A DNA stretch of 12,502 nt from CAZVEV01 sp964625865. Its GTDB lineage: Bacteria > Planctomycetota > Phycisphaerae > SM23-33. The translations under genes were made by a program, and so were the position numbers. Shown in pieces: positions 10,962 through 12,502 of the stretch. The notes beneath the pieces were generated by a model. That model was not told where the DNA came from and made no database searches. It worked only from the letters and a program-made list of their open reading frames with translations. The stretch's first letter is position 1, and every line of letters starts with the position of its first letter. The stretch spans positions 1-12,502 of the forward strand of contig CAZVEV010000179.1 of NCBI GenBank assembly GCA_964625865.1, in the 5' to 3' direction.

Positions 10962-12502
10962 TCCCTGTCCTTACCGTTCTTTTCAAGAGGTACGTCCACT
11001 GTCACCCTTGTCCCCGCACCCGGTTCGCCTGCGACCGACAGGACGCCGCCGATGCTCTGGGCCGTTTCACGGACAGCCAGCAGGCCCATCGTCCGCCCGG
11101 ACAGGAGAGCATCTTCCGGCATGCCGACGCCGTTGTCGCAAACTGTGAGCGTGACGTGGCCGTCCGATTTCTCCAGCGACACTCTGACGGCAGTTGCCCG
11201 TGCGTGGCGAGCAGTATTCGTTAGAAGCTCCTGCACGATCCGGTACATGCCCGACTCGGCAGACGCGTCAAGCCTCGCATCTTCGTCGATGTCGGTCTCC
11301 ACGTCCAACCCCGTCGATGTCTCCAGTCGCTCCGCGGCCCATTCCAGGGCCGCCGGGAATCCGAAGTGGTCGAGGACCGACGGGCGCAGCTCCATCGAGA
11401 TGTCGCGAGCCAGCGTCAGGAGCTCCTTAATGGACTCAAGATCGCTCGCGATGCGCGCCTGGGCCTCCCCGTTGCCGGAGCAGACGAAATCCCTGAGCCA
11501 CGTGAGGTTCATGGTGAGCGTCGTCAGCCGTTGACCAAAGTCACCGTGGATGCGCCTTGTGATCCTGCGTTGCTCATCCTCCCGCACGTGCTCGGCGTGC
11601 GCCCGGAGCCGGCGGAGCTCCTCGGCGTTGTCGCGCAGCTCCTGTTCGGCTCGCTTGATGGTCGTCACATCCCGGGAGACAGCCAGAACCGTGGCCACCT
11701 CTCCCTTTCCGTCCCTCTCGGGGATGAGCTGCCAGTCGATGACGGCCGTACCGTTCCTGGCGGGAATCTCAAACTCGTCGCGGCGTGTCAGTCCCGAGTC
11801 AAATACACTTCGGATTCCTTCCTCCCAATACCGGCACAGGGCGCTCGGAAACCCGATCTCCGCATGCGTCTTGCCGATCCATAGTTCTGGCGGGATATCG
11901 ACCACCTTGGTGACCGCGGAGTTGACGTAGACGTGGCGGAATTGACGGTCGTACCGCATGATGATGTCCGGAGAATGCTCGGCCATGTCCGAGAACTCCC
12001 GCTCACGGCGACGAAGCTCGTTCTCGACAGCCTTGAGAGGAGAGAGATCGACATCAATGCAGAACAGCTCCCGCGGGCGGCCGGACAGAGAGATGACTGC
12101 GTGGCTCGAGAACACGGCTACACGCGAGCCGTCGCGGCGCATGAGCAGGTGTTCCCCTGCCGGCGGCATGACTCCAGTTTCCGCACCGACGCGAATGGCT
12201 TCCTGCACGAAAGAACGCATATCGGGAGGGATGATCAGGTCCAGAAGGCTCTTTCCGACGGCCTCCTCGGACGTGTATCCGTAGATAGACTCGCTGGCCT
12301 TGTTCCAGTACCGTACCAAGCCGTCGGGGCCGTATCCCTGCACGGCCACTGCCGGCATGCTGTCCAGGAGAACGCGGAATCGTTCCTCGCTTTGCCGCAT
12401 CTCCTCTTCGGCCTTCTGCCTGGAGAGTGAAGCGCCGATAAGACCGGTAGCTATGCGAAGTGCCCATATCTCGTACGCCGACCACACTCGCGGCTCGCGA
12501 CA
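10958..12502 (-). CDS. PAS-PAS sensor histidine kinase, HisKA_3 (NarL/DesK-like) type, 5' end outside window
   Basis: Cytoplasmic sensor kinase of a two-component system, predicted to autophosphorylate on histidine and pass the phosphate to the regulator encoded next. The frame is open to the right edge. A GTG at 12485-12487 is the first start-like codon, but the residues around it (WSAYEIWALRIATGLIGASL) look like the last helix of a GAF domain, so the true start is probably outside the window. Numbering from that GTG: PAS 1 at about 31-155, PAS 2 at about 165-280, a charged coiled-coil linker at about 275-308, an H-box with His314 (RRIHGDFGQ), an N-box with Glu420 and Asn424, a G1 box DNGVGM at 451-456, and a G2-like TMGLLAVRE at 466-474. 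No membrane segment is visible in the part present. Odd point: Gly315 occupies the place of the usual Asp/Glu after the phospho-histidine. The TGA stop overlaps the ATG of the regulator (ATGA), so the two are very probably translationally coupled. Confidence 0.93.
   Translation of the reverse strand, partial: CREPRVWSAYEIWALRIATGLIGASLSRQKAEEEMRQSEERFRVLLDSMPAVAVQGYGPDGLVRYWNKASESIYGYTSEEAVGKSLLDLIIPPDMRSFVQEAIRVGAETGVMPPAGEHLLMRRDGSRVAVFSSHAVISLSGRPRELFCIDVDLSPLKAVENELRRREREFSDMAEHSPDIIMRYDRQFRHVYVNSAVTKVVDIPPELWIGKTHAEIGFPSALCRYWEEGIRSVFDSGLTRRDEFEIPARNGTAVIDWQLIPERDGKGEVATVLAVSRDVTTIKRAEQELRDNAEELRRLRAHAEHVREDEQRRITRRIHGDFGQRLTTLTMNLTWLRDFVCSGNGEAQARIASDLESIKELLTLARDISMELRPSVLDHFGFPAALEWAAERLETSTGLDVETDIDEDARLDASAESGMYRIVQELLTNTARHARATAVRVSLEKSDGHVTLTVCDNGVGMPEDALLSGRTMGLLAVRETAQSIGGVLSVAGEPGAGTRVTVDVPLEKNGKDRE

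Overview
The window is GC-rich, and every gene I can support lies on the minus strand, so the region is transcribed from high to low coordinates. There are five genes: one runs off the right edge, one looks truncated, and one fills about 70% of the window. I see no rRNA, tRNA, CRISPR array or transposase. The mix of a giant SdrD-B/DUF11 surface protein, a gingipain-type (peptidase C25) propeptide and a cysteine-rich PAS protein suggests an environmental bacterium. I lean towards the PVC group (for example Kiritimatiellota or Verrucomicrobiota), but only from general resemblance, as there is no marker gene.

Right part (12502 to 10326): a two-component system. A PAS-PAS sensor kinase of the HisKA_3/NarL type overlaps its LuxR/NarL-type response regulator by an ATGA junction. 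The kinase is open at the window edge and appears to carry the end of a GAF-like domain there. Its H-box is unusual because glycine replaces the acidic residue that normally follows the phospho-acceptor histidine.

Middle (10325 to 9432): a 192-bp spacer holds two inverted repeats, one a perfect 12-bp stem just upstream of the next gene. That gene encodes a 178-residue soluble PAS protein with an N-terminal CxxC/CxxC zinc-ribbon-like motif and a five-cysteine cluster inside the PAS region. A 165-bp spacer with an AT-rich patch separates it from the giant gene.

Left part (9431 to 83): a 2888-residue secreted protein built from an N-terminal module, nine DUF11-like units, five SdrD B-like units, a cysteine-bracketed propeller-like domain, a jelly-roll-like insertion inside one DUF11 unit, an FN3-like domain and a C-terminal region resembling the part that precedes the catalytic domain in C25-type proteins. 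Its 3' end overlaps a small gene for a signal peptide plus a C25-type propeptide, which stops where a catalytic domain would be expected. The stop lies in a stretch with short direct repeats and a hairpin.

Taken together, the window looks like a sensory/regulatory block followed by an extracellular adhesin or matrix-protein locus with a decayed or domain-split C25-peptidase partner. A regulatory link between the two halves is inferred only from their order and shared strand.
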